A DNA stretch of 64,000 bases, from contig CALSTV010000001.1 in NCBI GenBank assembly GCA_943789365.1, positions 1,984,001 through 2,048,000 of the forward strand. The letters run 5' to 3'. Below, in pieces: positions 8,739 through 19,231 of the stretch. The notes beneath the pieces are model-generated. The model saw only the letters and a list, made by a program, of their open reading frames with translations. It made no database searches and was not told the DNA's origin. Made by a program: the position numbers and the translations under genes. Each line of letters begins with the position of its first letter. Position 1 is the first letter of the stretch. The DNA is from an uncultured Flavobacteriaceae bacterium. GTDB lineage: Bacteria; Bacteroidota; Bacteroidia; Flavobacteriales; Flavobacteriaceae.

Positions 8739-10013
8739 TTAGAATCGGTGTTCAAATTGTTTAAATGTCTTAGTGATAATTTCTATGCAAATATGCATTT
8801 CACTTTCTGTAAGTACTAATGGTGGTGTAAATCGGATGATATTTCCATGTGTTGGTTTTGCCAGTAATCCATTTTCCATAAGTGCCAAGCAAATATTCCA
8901 TGCTGTGTCACTTTCTGGGGTATCGTTAACTTCTACCGCATTGAGCAAGCCTTTGCCTCTAACCTCCTTAACAAGTTTAGAACTTTTGGCATATACTTCA
9001 ATCTTGGATCGAAAAATTGCGCCTAAACTACGAGCGTTTTGAAAAAGTTTTTCATCTCTTACAATCTCCAGTGCCTTGGTCGCAACAACGGCGGCAACGG
9101 GATTTCCTCCAAAGGTGCTTCCATGTTGCCCGGGTTTAATAACGTTCATAATCTCATCATCTGCTAACACAGCACTCACAGGGTAGGTACCCCCACTCAA
9201 TGCTTTTCCAAGTATTAAAATATCAGGTCTTTGGTAACTTTCTTGTCGCTCACATTGTTGTTCACAAGAGCAGTTGCCACATACTGCTAATAGGCTACCA
9301 GTTCTGGCAATACCCGTTTGAATTTCATCGGCAATAAACAAAACATTGTGTTCGTTACAAAGTGTTTTTACACTTTGTAAATAAGAAGGGTCAGGAGTGT
9401 AAATTCCGGCCTCTCCCTGTATAGGCTCGACCAAAAAGCCCACAATGTTTTTCTCTTTTTCAAATATAGTTTTCAAGGCCGCAACATCATTGTAGCCAAT
9501 CTTTACAAACCCAGGGGTATAGGGACCAAAGTTTTCCTTGGCAATCGGATCATTTGAAAACGAAATAATTGTAGTCGTTCTTCCGTGGAAATTGTTTTCA
9601 CATACCACAATGATTGCCTTTTCCTGAGGAATTTTTTTTTTTTCATAACCCCATTTACGCGCAATTTTTATAGCGGTTTCAACAGCTTCTGCACCTGTAT
9701 TCATTGGGAGTAGCTTGTCGAAACCAAAAAACTCGGTTGCGAATTTTTCGTACAAACCGAGCTTGTCGTTATAAAAAGCTCTTGAAGTAAGACTCAGTGT
9801 TTGTGATTGCTCTGTCAACGCTTTAGTAATTTCAGGATGGCAATGTCCTTGGTTTACAGCGGAATAGGAAGATAGAAAATCGAAATATTTTTTACCATTT
9901 ACATCCCAAACAAAAACCCCCTTCCCTTTACTTAACACAACGGGTAGCGGATGGTAGTTATGAGCACCGTGCTTTTCTTCTAATGATATATGTAACGAAG
10001 CAGATGAATCCAT
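8739..10013 (-). CDS. rocD: ornithine aminotransferase with Cys-rich insert
   Basis: 424 residues, class III PLP aminotransferase. The PLP lysine is K270 (ILGKALSGG), preceded by the [14 protein letters not shown] aspartate block. It converts ornithine and 2-oxoglutarate to glutamate 5-semialdehyde and glutamate. With proA and proB upstream in the same orientation it links ornithine and proline metabolism. Between the ART-G segment and RPDILILGK there is an insert with C245, C248, C250 and C254 (pattern CxxCxC-x3-C) that most OATs lack; I recall similar inserts in flavobacterial homologues. It lies 253 bp after proA. Confidence 0.95.
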   Translation of the reverse strand: MDSSASLHISLEEKHGAHNYHPLPVVLSKGKGVFVWDVNGKKYFDFLSSYSAVNQGHCHPEITKALTEQSQTLSLTSRAFYNDKLGLYEKFATEFFGFDKLLPMNTGAEAVETAIKIARKWGYEKKKIPQEKAIIVVCENNFHGRTTTIISFSNDPIAKENFGPYTPGFVKIGYNDVAALKTIFEKEKNIVGFLVEPIQGEAGIYTPDPSYLQSVKTLCNEHNVLFIADEIQTGIARTGSLLAVCGNCSCEQQCERQESYQRPDILILGKALSGGTYPVSAVLADDEIMNVIKPGQHGSTFGGNPVAAVVATKALEIVRDEKLFQNARSLGAIFRSKIEVYAKSSKLVKEVRGKGLLNAVEVNDTPESDTAWNICLALMENGLLAKPTHGNIIRFTPPLVLTESEMHICIEIITKTFKQFEHRF

Positions 10014-10266
10014 AGGTGTTCTTTTTAGGTACTACAAATTACAAGAAATTCTTTAGAGGTGCAACACCTTCGAGAGGGCTTCGCTTCTTGAAAAAGATTC
10101 AGTTCTCAATGCACTGTTCGTTTCCTTTGGCACTCGAACTGACAAACGCATACAGTTTCAATTTTAAATAAAACTTTCCTGCTACTAACAGCCAGTAATT
10201 CTCCAGAATCCAGCAGGCTCAAAACCCGCCAAAGGCGGACAGGCTCAAAACTCAAAAAACTAACAA
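10014..10266. other. intergenic region proA-rocD with short repeats
   Basis: 253 bp without a convincing gene. A direct repeat of CAGGCTCAAAAC flanks a 5-bp hairpin (CCGCC-AAA-GGCGG at 10226-10238). No terminator T-run or promoter box was found. Confidence 0.5.
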
Positions 10267-11520
10267 TTAAGCCCGAATTTGCCCTGTCCCTCTCACAATC
10301 CATTTGTAGGTGGTAATTTCTTCCAAAGCCATAGGCCCCCTAGCATGTAGCTTTTGTGTGCTGATTCCTATTTCAGCTCCCAATCCAAATTGCGCACCAT
10401 CGGTAAAGGCAGTTGAGCTGTTTGCATACACGGCGGCAGCATCTACACTATTGAGGTATTTCTCAATAATCGCCTCGTCTTCTGCAACAATAGCCTCACT
10501 GTGTTTTGAACTGTATTTTGCAATATGATTGAGGGCTTCATCTATATCTGAAACCGTTTTGATTGCCATTTTATTTGACAAAAACTCAGTGCCAAAATGA
10601 GAGGCATCTGCCTTGTTTAATAAAGTTGTTGGATAGTTTCCATCCAGTATAGCAAAGGATTTTTCATCCGCAAAAATTTCTGTTTCTTTTGCAATTAAAG
10701 TATCCGTAATTTGAGTCAAGTCTTCCAATCGATCTTGGTGCAATAACAGACAATCCAAGGCATTGCAAACACTCACTCTTCTTGTCTTTGCATTGTTTAC
10801 AATGGCAGCCCCTTTTGCGATATCTCCACTGGCATCTAAATAGGTATGTACAATTCCTGCACCAGTTTCTATAACAGGTACTTTGGCATTGTCACGTACA
10901 AAATTTATCAATCCTTGAGAACCTCTTGGAATGATAATGTCTACATATTCCGTTGCCTGTAACATATCGGCAGTTGCCTGACGATCGGTTGGTAATAAAG
11001 TCACTACATTCTGATTTACACCGTGTTTTTTTAGCACTTCTTGAATAATACCTACGATGGCATTGTTAGAAAATTCAGCATCGCTTCCACCTTTTAAAAT
11101 ACAAGCATTGTTGGTTTTAAAACACAAGGAAAACACATCGAAAGAAACATTTGGTCTGGCTTCATAAATGATTCCAATAACGCCCATGGGCACACGTACT
11201 TTTGAAACTTTTAAACCGTTTTCCAGTTCCTTTTTAGTCAGAACATCACCAACTGGACTGTTGAGTTTAGATACATTCACAATGTCTTGTGCAATGCCTT
11301 CAATACGTTCTTCAGACAATAACAAACGATCGTATTTTGGATCGTTTATATCCATTCGGTCTAAATCCTTTTTGTTTTCTTCTAATATATTTGAAGTTCT
11401 CTCAATTGCCAAGGCAGCAATTTCTCTAAGAATTTCTTCAATTTTCTGTGCAGACAAACTCACCAATTCGCGACTAGCGGTTTGTACGGCTTTAAATGTA
11501 TTTTCTATATTGGTATTCAT
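10267..11520 (-). CDS. proA: glutamate-5-semialdehyde dehydrogenase (gamma-glutamyl phosphate reductase)
   Basis: 417 residues from the ATG at 11520; the upstream TTG at 11529 is a less likely start. It reduces gamma-glutamyl phosphate to glutamate semialdehyde with NADPH, the second step of proline synthesis. The aldehyde-dehydrogenase-fold signatures are [20 protein letters not shown], the LPTDRQAT block and the catalytic cysteine in [10 protein letters not shown]. It starts 23 bp after proB ends, in the usual proBA order. Confidence 0.97.
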   Translation of the reverse strand: MNTNIENTFKAVQTASRELVSLSAQKIEEILREIAALAIERTSNILEENKKDLDRMDINDPKYDRLLLSEERIEGIAQDIVNVSKLNSPVGDVLTKKELENGLKVSKVRVPMGVIGIIYEARPNVSFDVFSLCFKTNNACILKGGSDAEFSNNAIVGIIQEVLKKHGVNQNVVTLLPTDRQATADMLQATEYVDIIIPRGSQGLINFVRDNAKVPVIETGAGIVHTYLDASGDIAKGAAIVNNAKTRRVSVCNALDCLLLHQDRLEDLTQITDTLIAKETEIFADEKSFAILDGNYPTTLLNKADASHFGTEFLSNKMAIKTVSDIDEALNHIAKYSSKHSEAIVAEDEAIIEKYLNSVDAAAVYANSSTAFTDGAQFGLGAEIGISTQKLHARGPMALEEITTYKWIVRGTGQIRA

Positions 11521-11543
11521 AATGTTCAATAATAGTATGTAAA

Positions 11544-12617
11544 TTAACTCAATACGAGATAGTTGTAATGTACCAAAGGAACATGACCTCTTTCTCCTAT
11601 ATAACTTGTTGCTTCTTTTGAATCGTAGGCAACTTTTCCAAGGCCAATATGCTGGTTGTTGCTGTCTACGATATTGATAACGTCCCCCTTTTTAAAGGAG
11701 CCTTTGATGGCTGATACCCCAACGGGAAGTAAGCTGTTTGCCTTGTCAGATAGTAATGCCTCCTTTGCACCATCATTTATTACAATACAAGCCTTTGAAA
11801 AGTCGCCCGACTGTGCTACCCATTTTTTAACAGGCGAGGGTTTTGAGGTCACCGCTTTAAAAAAAGTACCCGTTTCTTTGTTTAACAGAGCTTTAAGTAT
11901 CTGGTCTTTGCTTCCATTACCAATATACACATCAATACCTAAGTTGGCAATTTTCATGGCAGTAGTTGCTTTGGTCAGCATGCCTCCTCTTCCAAATTCC
12001 GATTTGGTATCGGAAACTGCATCTTCCAGGTCTACCTCTTCTTTGTTGAAATTTGTAATCAAACGTGCGTTTGGATCACTCGGATGCGCGGTGAAAATAC
12101 CATCTACATTGGAAAGCAATAGCAAACTTTCAACGGATAGCATGGATGCTACCAAGCCCGATAATTCATCGTTGTCGGTAAACATCAATTCGGTAATGGA
12201 GACCACATCATTTTCGTTGATGATAGGTGTGATATCACTTTTTAACAGTGCATCCAAACAGTTTTTGATATTTAAATAATGCTGACGTGTTCGAAAAGAT
12301 TCTTTAGTTACCAATACTTGAGAACATCTGCTGTTGTGGTCCTCGAACAGGCTACTGTAGATTTTCATCAATTCAATCTGACCAATAGAGGCCAATACTT
12401 GTCGCTGACTAATAGTGTCTAATTGTTGTGCGTCTTTCACCACAGATCTACCGGCTGCAACGGCTCCGGAGGAAACTAAAACTACCTGGTACCCCTTCTT
12501 TTTTAAGGCAATGATTTGTGCTACAATATGCGCAATACGTTCGGTATCCGGCAAGCCAGAAGCAAGCGTAAGCACATTGGACCCAATTTTAACCAGTATT
12601 TTTTTTGTTGCCTGCAT
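11544..12617 (-). CDS. proB: glutamate 5-kinase
   Basis: 357 residues: an amino acid kinase domain ([12 protein letters not shown] at the N-terminus, the SSGAVAAG glycine loop, NENDVV and the FGRGGMLTK substrate loop) followed by a PUA domain from about residue 270. It phosphorylates glutamate to gamma-glutamyl phosphate, the committed and normally proline-inhibited step. It heads a proB-proA-rocD gene order on the minus strand, with a candidate promoter box just upstream at 12643. Confidence 0.97.
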   Translation of the reverse strand: MQATKKILVKIGSNVLTLASGLPDTERIAHIVAQIIALKKKGYQVVLVSSGAVAAGRSVVKDAQQLDTISQRQVLASIGQIELMKIYSSLFEDHNSRCSQVLVTKESFRTRQHYLNIKNCLDALLKSDITPIINENDVVSITELMFTDNDELSGLVASMLSVESLLLLSNVDGIFTAHPSDPNARLITNFNKEEVDLEDAVSDTKSEFGRGGMLTKATTAMKIANLGIDVYIGNGSKDQILKALLNKETGTFFKAVTSKPSPVKKWVAQSGDFSKACIVINDGAKEALLSDKANSLLPVGVSAIKGSFKKGDVINIVDSNNQHIGLGKVAYDSKEATSYIGERGHVPLVHYNYLVLS

Positions 12618-12642
12618 GAGGTGTTTTCAATGATTGAAGTGA

Positions 12643-12650
12643 CAAAAGTA
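12643..12650 (-). promoter_or_regulatory. candidate -7 box for proB (TACTTTTG on minus strand)
   Basis: Matches TAnnTTTG on the minus strand, 25 bp before the proB start. No clear -33 partner was found at 19-21 bp. Confidence 0.4.
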
Positions 12651-12664
12651 CAAATTTTGATGGT

Positions 12665-13711
12665 TTATTTGTTTTCTTTTATCAAATACACGTAAACCGG
12701 ATAATGATCACTATATCCGCCTGTAAATTTTCCATTGCCAAAACTGCGAAAAGGATAGCCTTTATACTTTCCTGATTGAACACTTAGGTAACCCGGATTG
12801 TAGATATAGGCTTTGTAAAAAGACAAGGACTTATATCTTTTTTCTTTGTCTACTAAAGAACCACTGACGATAATTTGATCGAAGAGGTTGATATTATCCC
12901 GGTACCCCAAGGTACTATATCCTTTTTCAAACAAAACTTCATAAGGATTGTAGAATTCGATAGGCAGCAAATGTTGTTGGCTTTTTTTAGTTCCCAATAC
13001 GTTTTTAAGACTTGAATTTATGGGGTCGTCGTTAAGGTCACCCATCAAAATGATTTTGGAATTGGGACTGGTAGTAAAAATACTGTCACAAATTTGTTGG
13101 TTTAAAAAAGCAGCTTTTTCACGGTTGGGTCGACTTCTTTTTTCACCACCTCTTCGAGAAGGCCAATGGTTTACAATGACATGAATGAGTTCCCCTTCCA
13201 AGTAGCCTGAAACTAACAATTGATCTCGGGTGTATTTTCGAACACCAGTCTCCGACCAAAAGCGCAATTCGTAAGCATGATGTGAAATGGGTATGAAATG
13301 TTCTTTCCGGTATAGTAGTGCCACGTCAATCCCTCTCAAGTCAGGGGAGTCGTAATGTGCAATTCCATAATTTAAGGAGTTGAGTGGAGGCGTTTGAAGT
13401 AGGTCTTCCAATACATTCCGGTTTTCGATTTCTGAAACACCAATAATAGACGGTGCTGTTTTGGTTTTTTCAAAACCTATTTCTGAAATGACCTGTGCCA
13501 TGTTTTTTAATTTTTGATGATATACCGCACTTCTGTTTTTTTTGATTTCAAACATAGGACTTGCCTCATCATTGGTTTCAGGGTTGTTAATGGTGTCGAA
13601 CAGATTTTCCAGATTGTAAAATGCCATGCAATGGATACGATAGTTTTTTGATTGTGCAGAGGAAATGGAAAGCCAAAAAAGGAGTATTAAACTAGTGAAA
13701 TATGGTTTCAT
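12665..13711 (-). CDS. secreted endonuclease/exonuclease/phosphatase-family protein
   Basis: 348 residues with a Sec signal peptide (residues 1-19, cleavage after SSA). The EEP fold motifs are in order: FYNLENLF, GVSEIENR (metal-binding Glu), YDSPDLRGIDVALL, VNHWPSRRGG, LMGDLNDDP and the final YSDHYPV catalytic Asp-His. The superfamily hydrolyses phosphodiester or phosphomonoester bonds. It diverges from a TonB receptor gene 64 bp away, and a signal-less paralogue lies at 19230-20165, so I infer extracellular or periplasmic nucleic acid or phosphate ester degradation. The exact substrate cannot be read from sequence. Confidence 0.88.
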   Translation of the reverse strand: MKPYFTSLILLFWLSISSAQSKNYRIHCMAFYNLENLFDTINNPETNDEASPMFEIKKNRSAVYHQKLKNMAQVISEIGFEKTKTAPSIIGVSEIENRNVLEDLLQTPPLNSLNYGIAHYDSPDLRGIDVALLYRKEHFIPISHHAYELRFWSETGVRKYTRDQLLVSGYLEGELIHVIVNHWPSRRGGEKRSRPNREKAAFLNQQICDSIFTTSPNSKIILMGDLNDDPINSSLKNVLGTKKSQQHLLPIEFYNPYEVLFEKGYSTLGYRDNINLFDQIIVSGSLVDKEKRYKSLSFYKAYIYNPGYLSVQSGKYKGYPFRSFGNGKFTGGYSDHYPVYVYLIKENK

Positions 13712-13775
13712 AAAATTTTTATTTAAAGATAAAATAAAATTACGTAACTTGTTGAAGCTATGTGATTTAATTGTA

Positions 13776-16532
13776 ATGAGAAAGATGTTTATAGATATTC
13801 GTTTTGAGGTTTTTTGTTGTTGTTTTGCGTTTTTTTATTGTGAAATATGTTCAGCACAAAAGCCGAATTTTGTAATTGGTAAGGTGGTAGATGCGCTTGG
13901 CCATCAAATACTTCAAAAAATAGCCATTATTGGACCCGGAGGGAGAACGGTATTTACGACAGGTGAATTTATTTTGGAAGCATTGCCTGTAACTTGCCAG
14001 ATAGAAATAAATAAGATTGGCTTTCGCTCCAAAATCTTGCAACTCGATTTTAGTGAACAAGCTCAGATTGATTTGGGAAACATTTCATTGGTTCCATTAT
14101 TTGATAGTCAGGAAAATGCAAACAGTATCGAATTGTCGGAGAATCAATTGTCTGAAGACGACATTGGAGGCGCCAATGTTATTACCGGTTTGTTACAATC
14201 TTCAAAAGATGTATTCCTAAGAAGTGCCGCTTTTAACTTTGGACAAGCACGCTTTAAAGTGCGGGGTTATGACAGTCGGGAAGGAAATGTGATGCTCAAT
14301 GGCATTGTAATGAACAAGCACTTTGATGGTAGACCTCAATGGAGCAATTGGGGAGGTTTGAACGATGTACTTAGAAATCAAACGTTTTCGGCTGGAATTG
14401 CTGCTTCCGAACATACGTTTGGTGGACTTTTAGGTAGCACAAATTTTAGCACAAGAGCTTCGGAATACAGACCGGGTTCCTCTGTTTCTTTTGCCGCTTC
14501 TAACGGAAGTTATAGAGGTAGAATTATGGCTTCCCATTTTACGGGAACGCTAGAAAATGACTGGTATTTTGCTTTTTCAGGTTCCAATCGATCTGCACAA
14601 AATGGTGCCGTCGAAGGCACCACCTATAAGGCCTATTCTTTTTTTATGGCGGCTGAAAAAGTCATTGACAAAAATCACAGTTTGAATTTTACAAGTATAT
14701 TGGCTTTTAATAGACGTGGAAAATCATCTCCTAATACTCAAGAAGTATACGACCTTAAAGGAAATAACTACAATGCTTATTGGGGAGTTCAGATGGGTGA
14801 TAAACGAAATTCGAGAATCAAAGAAATTCACGAGCCTATTTTTATGCTTAGTCATTATTGGCAACCCAACAAGCGTACGGATATTGAAACCACAGTATCC
14901 TATCAGTTTGGGCATATTGGTAACAGCAGATTGGGCTATTCAAATGCACCCAATCCCGATCCTACTTATTATAAAAAACTGCCGAGCCATAGTTTGCAAT
15001 ACAAGGATTATCGTACCGCTTACCTGTCCTTAGAAGATTTTCAAGAAAATGGCCAGTTGAATTGGCAACAAATGTATGCCATCAATGCCAATACAAAAAC
15101 AGCAAATTACTATGTATATGAAGACCGAAATGACGATACTACTTGGACAATACGTACCGCATTAAATCGGCAAATGAACACTAAGTTACAGCTTGCTTTT
15201 ACCGCAGGATTCACTCAATTCCAAAGTCATAATTATGCAAAGGTGCTCGATGTATTAGGAGCAAATGGATTTAAAGACATAGATACCTATGCTCAAGGAG
15301 AAGCAAGTCAAAATGATAGCAATCACCCAAATAGAATGGTAACCGAAGGCGATCATTTTTCCTATAACTATAGATTGAAAACAAATCAATGGCAGTGTTA
15401 TGGACAAAGTAGGTATCAGTTAAAAAAAATGACATGGCACTCGGCGATTCAAATTACGCGAACGAAGTATCAAAGGGAAGGACTCTATAGAAATGGTGGC
15501 TATCCAAAAACTTCTTTTGGAAAGGGAGAAGAAAAGCGTTTTTTTAGCTTAGCAATTAAAACGAATTTATTGTACAAGTTTACTGGGCGACACCTTTTAC
15601 AAGGCAATTTAGCATATTTTACAAAACAACCTAGTTTGCGAAATGTCTATGCTAATGTGCGTATCCATCATGAATTCACACCTGAATTGTCGAACGAAAC
15701 CATACAATCGGCAGACGTGAATTATCAATACCGTGCTCCAGGTATAAAAGCACGATTGAGTGTGTACTACAGTTTTTTTGCCAATGGTATTGAAAACGCT
15801 TTTGCTTTTGCCCAAGGTTTACGAGGAGATGAAGCCGATTTTGTAGCCATGTTAACTACTGATATTGAGAAAAAACACAGGGGATTGGAATTTGGTTTGG
15901 AGTATGATTTGAGTGCAACATCAAAATTATACACAGTAGTAGCCTTGGGACACCATTCTTATGCAAACAATCCTAATGTAAGTATCCAATCTTCATCGTT
16001 TATAAATTCGGAAAGTGATTTTGGAAAAGCGTATTTAAAAAATTATAAATTGGGAGGCACCCCGCAAAATGCCTATTCCATTGGGCTTGAATATCGAGAC
16101 CCTGCCTATTGGTGGGTGGCTATTAATGGAAATATGGTAACCCATAATTATCTAAGTATTTCTCCATTATTGAGAACGAACAACTTTTTTTTAGACAAAG
16201 ATGGTGTTCCTTTCGTACACGCTGAAACAGGAAGTCAGATTACTCAGGAAGATGTAGCGCCGCTATGGCGTCAAGAACGTTTTAAAGACTTGTTTTTGAT
16301 CAATCTTATTGGAGGAAAGTCTTGGAAAATTCAGGAACGCTATATAAGTCTTTTTGCGAGTGTAAATAATGTCTTAGGAACGATCTATAAAACAGGAGGT
16401 TTTGAACAGTCTCGGAAGGCAAATTACAAAGAATTACAAGCAGACAAAGCATTAAAAACGCCTTTATTCGGGCCTAAATATTGGTTGGGAAATGGTACGA
16501 GCTACTATGTGATTGTATCGATGCGATTTTAA
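13776..16532 (+). CDS. TonB-dependent receptor with carboxypeptidase-like N-terminal domain
   Basis: 918 residues from ATG 13776; an earlier in-frame start at 13665 would overlap the divergent endonuclease and adds no signal. A signal peptide ends around CSAQ (residue 27). Residues 30-110 form a carboxypeptidase-regulatory-like beta domain, then a plug domain (around 130-245, with FKVRGYDSREGNVMLNG) and an outer-membrane barrel ending in the aromatic YYVIVSMRF. Family function: energy-dependent uptake across the outer membrane. The stop is 10 bp before the start of a DUF5689 lipoprotein that would be its surface partner. Confidence 0.93.
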   Translation: MRKMFIDIRFEVFCCCFAFFYCEICSAQKPNFVIGKVVDALGHQILQKIAIIGPGGRTVFTTGEFILEALPVTCQIEINKIGFRSKILQLDFSEQAQIDLGNISLVPLFDSQENANSIELSENQLSEDDIGGANVITGLLQSSKDVFLRSAAFNFGQARFKVRGYDSREGNVMLNGIVMNKHFDGRPQWSNWGGLNDVLRNQTFSAGIAASEHTFGGLLGSTNFSTRASEYRPGSSVSFAASNGSYRGRIMASHFTGTLENDWYFAFSGSNRSAQNGAVEGTTYKAYSFFMAAEKVIDKNHSLNFTSILAFNRRGKSSPNTQEVYDLKGNNYNAYWGVQMGDKRNSRIKEIHEPIFMLSHYWQPNKRTDIETTVSYQFGHIGNSRLGYSNAPNPDPTYYKKLPSHSLQYKDYRTAYLSLEDFQENGQLNWQQMYAINANTKTANYYVYEDRNDDTTWTIRTALNRQMNTKLQLAFTAGFTQFQSHNYAKVLDVLGANGFKDIDTYAQGEASQNDSNHPNRMVTEGDHFSYNYRLKTNQWQCYGQSRYQLKKMTWHSAIQITRTKYQREGLYRNGGYPKTSFGKGEEKRFFSLAIKTNLLYKFTGRHLLQGNLAYFTKQPSLRNVYANVRIHHEFTPELSNETIQSADVNYQYRAPGIKARLSVYYSFFANGIENAFAFAQGLRGDEADFVAMLTTDIEKKHRGLEFGLEYDLSATSKLYTVVALGHHSYANNPNVSIQSSSFINSESDFGKAYLKNYKLGGTPQNAYSIGLEYRDPAYWWVAINGNMVTHNYLSISPLLRTNNFFLDKDGVPFVHAETGSQITQEDVAPLWRQERFKDLFLINLIGGKSWKIQERYISLFASVNNVLGTIYKTGGFEQSRKANYKELQADKALKTPLFGPKYWLGNGTSYYVIVSMRF

Positions 16533-16542
16533 AAATTACAAA

Positions 16543-18567
16543 ATGAAAAAGAGAAGTTTACTTTTTATAATGTTTTCAATACTGCTGAATTCTTGTGTGC
16601 AGGACGCAAATTATTCAGTGCCTGAAATCCATTGTGATACGACAGAGATAGCGCTTACAAATACCATACAACAAATCAAAGACATGGCAGGTTTTGGATT
16701 GACTGAGTTTACGGATGAATTGGTTATAGAAGGCTATGTAGTCTCTAGTGATGCGGCTGGAAATATTTACAAAAGCATTTCCATTCAAGACGCAGTAGAA
16801 AACCCTTTAGCAGGTATTCGTATTGCCGTAGATCAAACCAACACTTATACCCAATATCCGGTGGGGAGAAAGGTGTTTGTAAAGTTAAAAGGACTTGCCA
16901 TAGGTTATAGCGGAGGGACACTCGAGATAGGAAAAGCAGCGGGCGCAGAAATAGTGCGTATCCCAAATACAGAAGTGAGTCAGCATATCATTCGCAGCTG
17001 TGAAACCTTTGAAATAGTACCCAAAAAAGTGCAAATTTTGGAGCTAAATAACGACTTGGTTGATGTGTTGGTTCAGTTCGAAAATGTACAGTTCAGAACA
17101 GAGGATTTTGGCAAAGCATATGCCGAGGTCAACACTACAAATTCTGTCGATCGTATCGTAAGTCAGGTTTCCGAAGATTGTGCATTACTTTCCGAAATGA
17201 CACTTAGAAATAGTGGTTTTTCCAACTTTAAAAGCAATGAGTTACCTCAAGGACGAGGCGAAATTATGGGAGTTCTGACAAAATATTATTCGCAATATCA
17301 ATTGCTGCTTCGGCATATTGAAGATGTAGATTTGACTGAGCAACACTGCGGTATTGGTTCAGCTTTACAGCCCACAATTTCCTTTCAGCAAATATTGGAT
17401 TTATATAAGGGAACGAGGGTGGAATTTGGCGTAGCGGTGCCATATATAATTGAAGGTTATATTATATCGTCTGACCGAGAAGGGAATTTTAGAAATGCTT
17501 TGTTTGTTCAAGACGCTGTTGAAAATCCGCTTGGGGGGATTCAAATTTTACATGATGAAGAAAACTTATTTGAACAGTTTCGAATTGGAGACAGAGTACT
17601 TGTTAAACTCAATCGCTTGTATTTGGATAGCGTCAACGGAGTCCTAACCCTAGGATTTGCAGATGGAGAATCGGTAGGGGCAATTGAAGACGAAACCTTT
17701 GAAAGCTTTGTTGTTCAGACCCACGAGAATTTTGAAATCATTCCTTTGTCAAAAACACTTTCAGAACTGTCGGCAACATTATGTCAAAATATACTTATAG
17801 AGCTGAAAGAAGTCCAATTAATTCAAGAAGAATTAGGCAATGCCTTTGCTTTTTATTCTGGAACAAATAACGGTGTACGAACTGTAGAAACCTGCGGAGT
17901 CTTACAACGAATGACAGTTTTTACAGAAGGAACCGCTTCTTTTGCCTCTACTAAATTTCCTGATGGAAAAGGGACAATAACAGGTGTTTTGTATCGCGTA
18001 GACACTAAATTACAATTGCAACCCCGATTTTTAGAAGATGCAGTTTTGGATGCCGAGAGAGAACTTTGTCCGGTAATAGTACCTAAAATTATAATCACCG
18101 AAATTGCAGATCCTGAGAACAGTACTGGAGCAAGATTTGTGGAATTGTACAATGCAGGAATTCATGCGATTGCTTTGGATGGCTGGAAACTAAATAAATA
18201 TACGAACGGAGCTTTGGTAAAAACAAGTATCGAATTGTCAGGTCACATCTTATATCCAGATAATTTTTTGGTCGTTTCGAATTCGGGATTTGAAAGTGTA
18301 TTTGGAATGCAGTCGACTCTTGTGTCGAGTACTATTTCAGGAAATGGCGATGATATGTACGAACTTGAAGACAGTATTGGTGCTGTACAAGATGTTTATG
18401 GCGTATTAGGGTTGGATGGCACTGGTTCAGACTGGGAATATACTGATGGTAGGGCGGTTAGGAATTATAATGTTACAACTCCTACTGCTAGGTTTGCTAT
18501 AGAGGAATGGACTATTTTTTCTACAGATCAGCAAGCTCCTTTAGATTTTGGTCCGTTTGAGCGTTAA
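16543..18567 (+). CDS. lipoprotein with two DUF5689 domains and a lamin-tail domain
   Basis: 674 residues from ATG 16543, chosen because it gives a clean lipoprotein signal (lipobox LNSC, Cys18). Two tandem homologous units are visible: one with EGYVVSSDAAGN, SIQDAVENPLAGI and VGRKVFVKLKGL, the second with EGYIISSDREGN, FVQDAVENPLGGI and IGDRVLVKLNRL. The C-terminal 170 residues begin IIITEIADPENS and match lamin-tail domains (RFVELYNAG, DGWKLNKY). Such proteins are surface lipoproteins found with TonB receptors and secreted nucleases in flavobacteria. I infer substrate capture for the receptor upstream. Confidence 0.88.
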   Translation: MKKRSLLFIMFSILLNSCVQDANYSVPEIHCDTTEIALTNTIQQIKDMAGFGLTEFTDELVIEGYVVSSDAAGNIYKSISIQDAVENPLAGIRIAVDQTNTYTQYPVGRKVFVKLKGLAIGYSGGTLEIGKAAGAEIVRIPNTEVSQHIIRSCETFEIVPKKVQILELNNDLVDVLVQFENVQFRTEDFGKAYAEVNTTNSVDRIVSQVSEDCALLSEMTLRNSGFSNFKSNELPQGRGEIMGVLTKYYSQYQLLLRHIEDVDLTEQHCGIGSALQPTISFQQILDLYKGTRVEFGVAVPYIIEGYIISSDREGNFRNALFVQDAVENPLGGIQILHDEENLFEQFRIGDRVLVKLNRLYLDSVNGVLTLGFADGESVGAIEDETFESFVVQTHENFEIIPLSKTLSELSATLCQNILIELKEVQLIQEELGNAFAFYSGTNNGVRTVETCGVLQRMTVFTEGTASFASTKFPDGKGTITGVLYRVDTKLQLQPRFLEDAVLDAERELCPVIVPKIIITEIADPENSTGARFVELYNAGIHAIALDGWKLNKYTNGALVKTSIELSGHILYPDNFLVVSNSGFESVFGMQSTLVSSTISGNGDDMYELEDSIGAVQDVYGVLGLDGTGSDWEYTDGRAVRNYNVTTPTARFAIEEWTIFSTDQQAPLDFGPFER

Positions 18568-18805
18568 GCAATTTGCTAACATTCTACGCATGTAGTAATT
18601 ACGAAATAGTCGTTTTTTATCAGGGTAGTTTTTCGATTTCTTGCAGTTTGGTTGGTATGCTTGAATAGGTGAAAAAAATTTAACCTCTTTATTAAAGAAT
18701 AGCCAATGTGAACTTTGTTTAAAACACCGATAAAATAAGATATTTCTTAACCTTAAGAAGTTTTTTTGTTGAACTTAAAAAGTTATTTTTTTTCCCCTTT
18801 TGGAC

Positions 18806-18813
18806 TAGTTTTG
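18806..18813 (+). promoter_or_regulatory. candidate -7 box TAGTTTTG
   Basis: Consensus -7 match 22 bp upstream of the small secreted protein gene at 18836. No -33 box at the right distance. Confidence 0.35.
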
Positions 18814-18835
18814 GAATGTAAAATTTAAATAAATT

Positions 18836-19177
18836 ATGAAAAAAACAGTACTAGTAATTATGATTGTAATTTTAGGAGCCGTATCAAGTTTTGCAAAACC
18901 TCCTAAAGATCTGCCCCTAAACAAAAAGTTAAGAACGGCAATTGAAAAACTTTTGTCGCAGCCTGATTTTTCTGTAGACCAAATTGAAATGTCAGCTGTT
19001 GTTGAATTTATTTTAAATGAAAATGGTGAAATAGTAGTGCTCACTGTAAAATCAAAAGAAGCAATTCTCGAGCATTTTATTAAAACAAGATTGAACTATC
19101 AATCCATCCTACCCTCCCAAACAGTTTTAACTAGAAACCGATTTGTAATTCCTGTAAAACTGATTAAAAGAGCCTAA
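18836..19177 (+). CDS. small secreted protein, possible TonB C-terminal-like fold
   Basis: 113 residues with a signal peptide (1-20, cleavage after SFA). The mature part, VVEFILNENGEIVVLTVKS followed by an amphipathic helix and IPVKLIKR, has the beta-alpha-beta pattern of TonB C-terminal domains, in which the NENGEI turn precedes the second strand. Bacteroidota encode many such small periplasmic proteins of unknown role. It is transcribed alone and ends at a bidirectional hairpin. Confidence 0.65.
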   Translation: MKKTVLVIMIVILGAVSSFAKPPKDLPLNKKLRTAIEKLLSQPDFSVDQIEMSAVVEFILNENGEIVVLTVKSKEAILEHFIKTRLNYQSILPSQTVLTRNRFVIPVKLIKRA

Positions 19178-19197
19178 TTTTTTCACCTTTTTATGCA

Positions 19198-19231
19198 GCC
19201 CAGGTAAGATAGTAATTACTTGGGTTTTTTT
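19198..19231. terminator. hairpin terminator between convergent genes
   Basis: CCCAGGTAA and TTACTTGGG pair over 9 bp with one G-T wobble, followed by a seven-T run. It serves the small secreted protein gene and overlaps the stop codon of the convergent endonuclease gene. Confidence 0.8.

Noticed and set aside
12955-14060. Shadow open frames antisense to the endonuclease and receptor genes
   Set aside because: They overlap strongly supported genes and lack family features.
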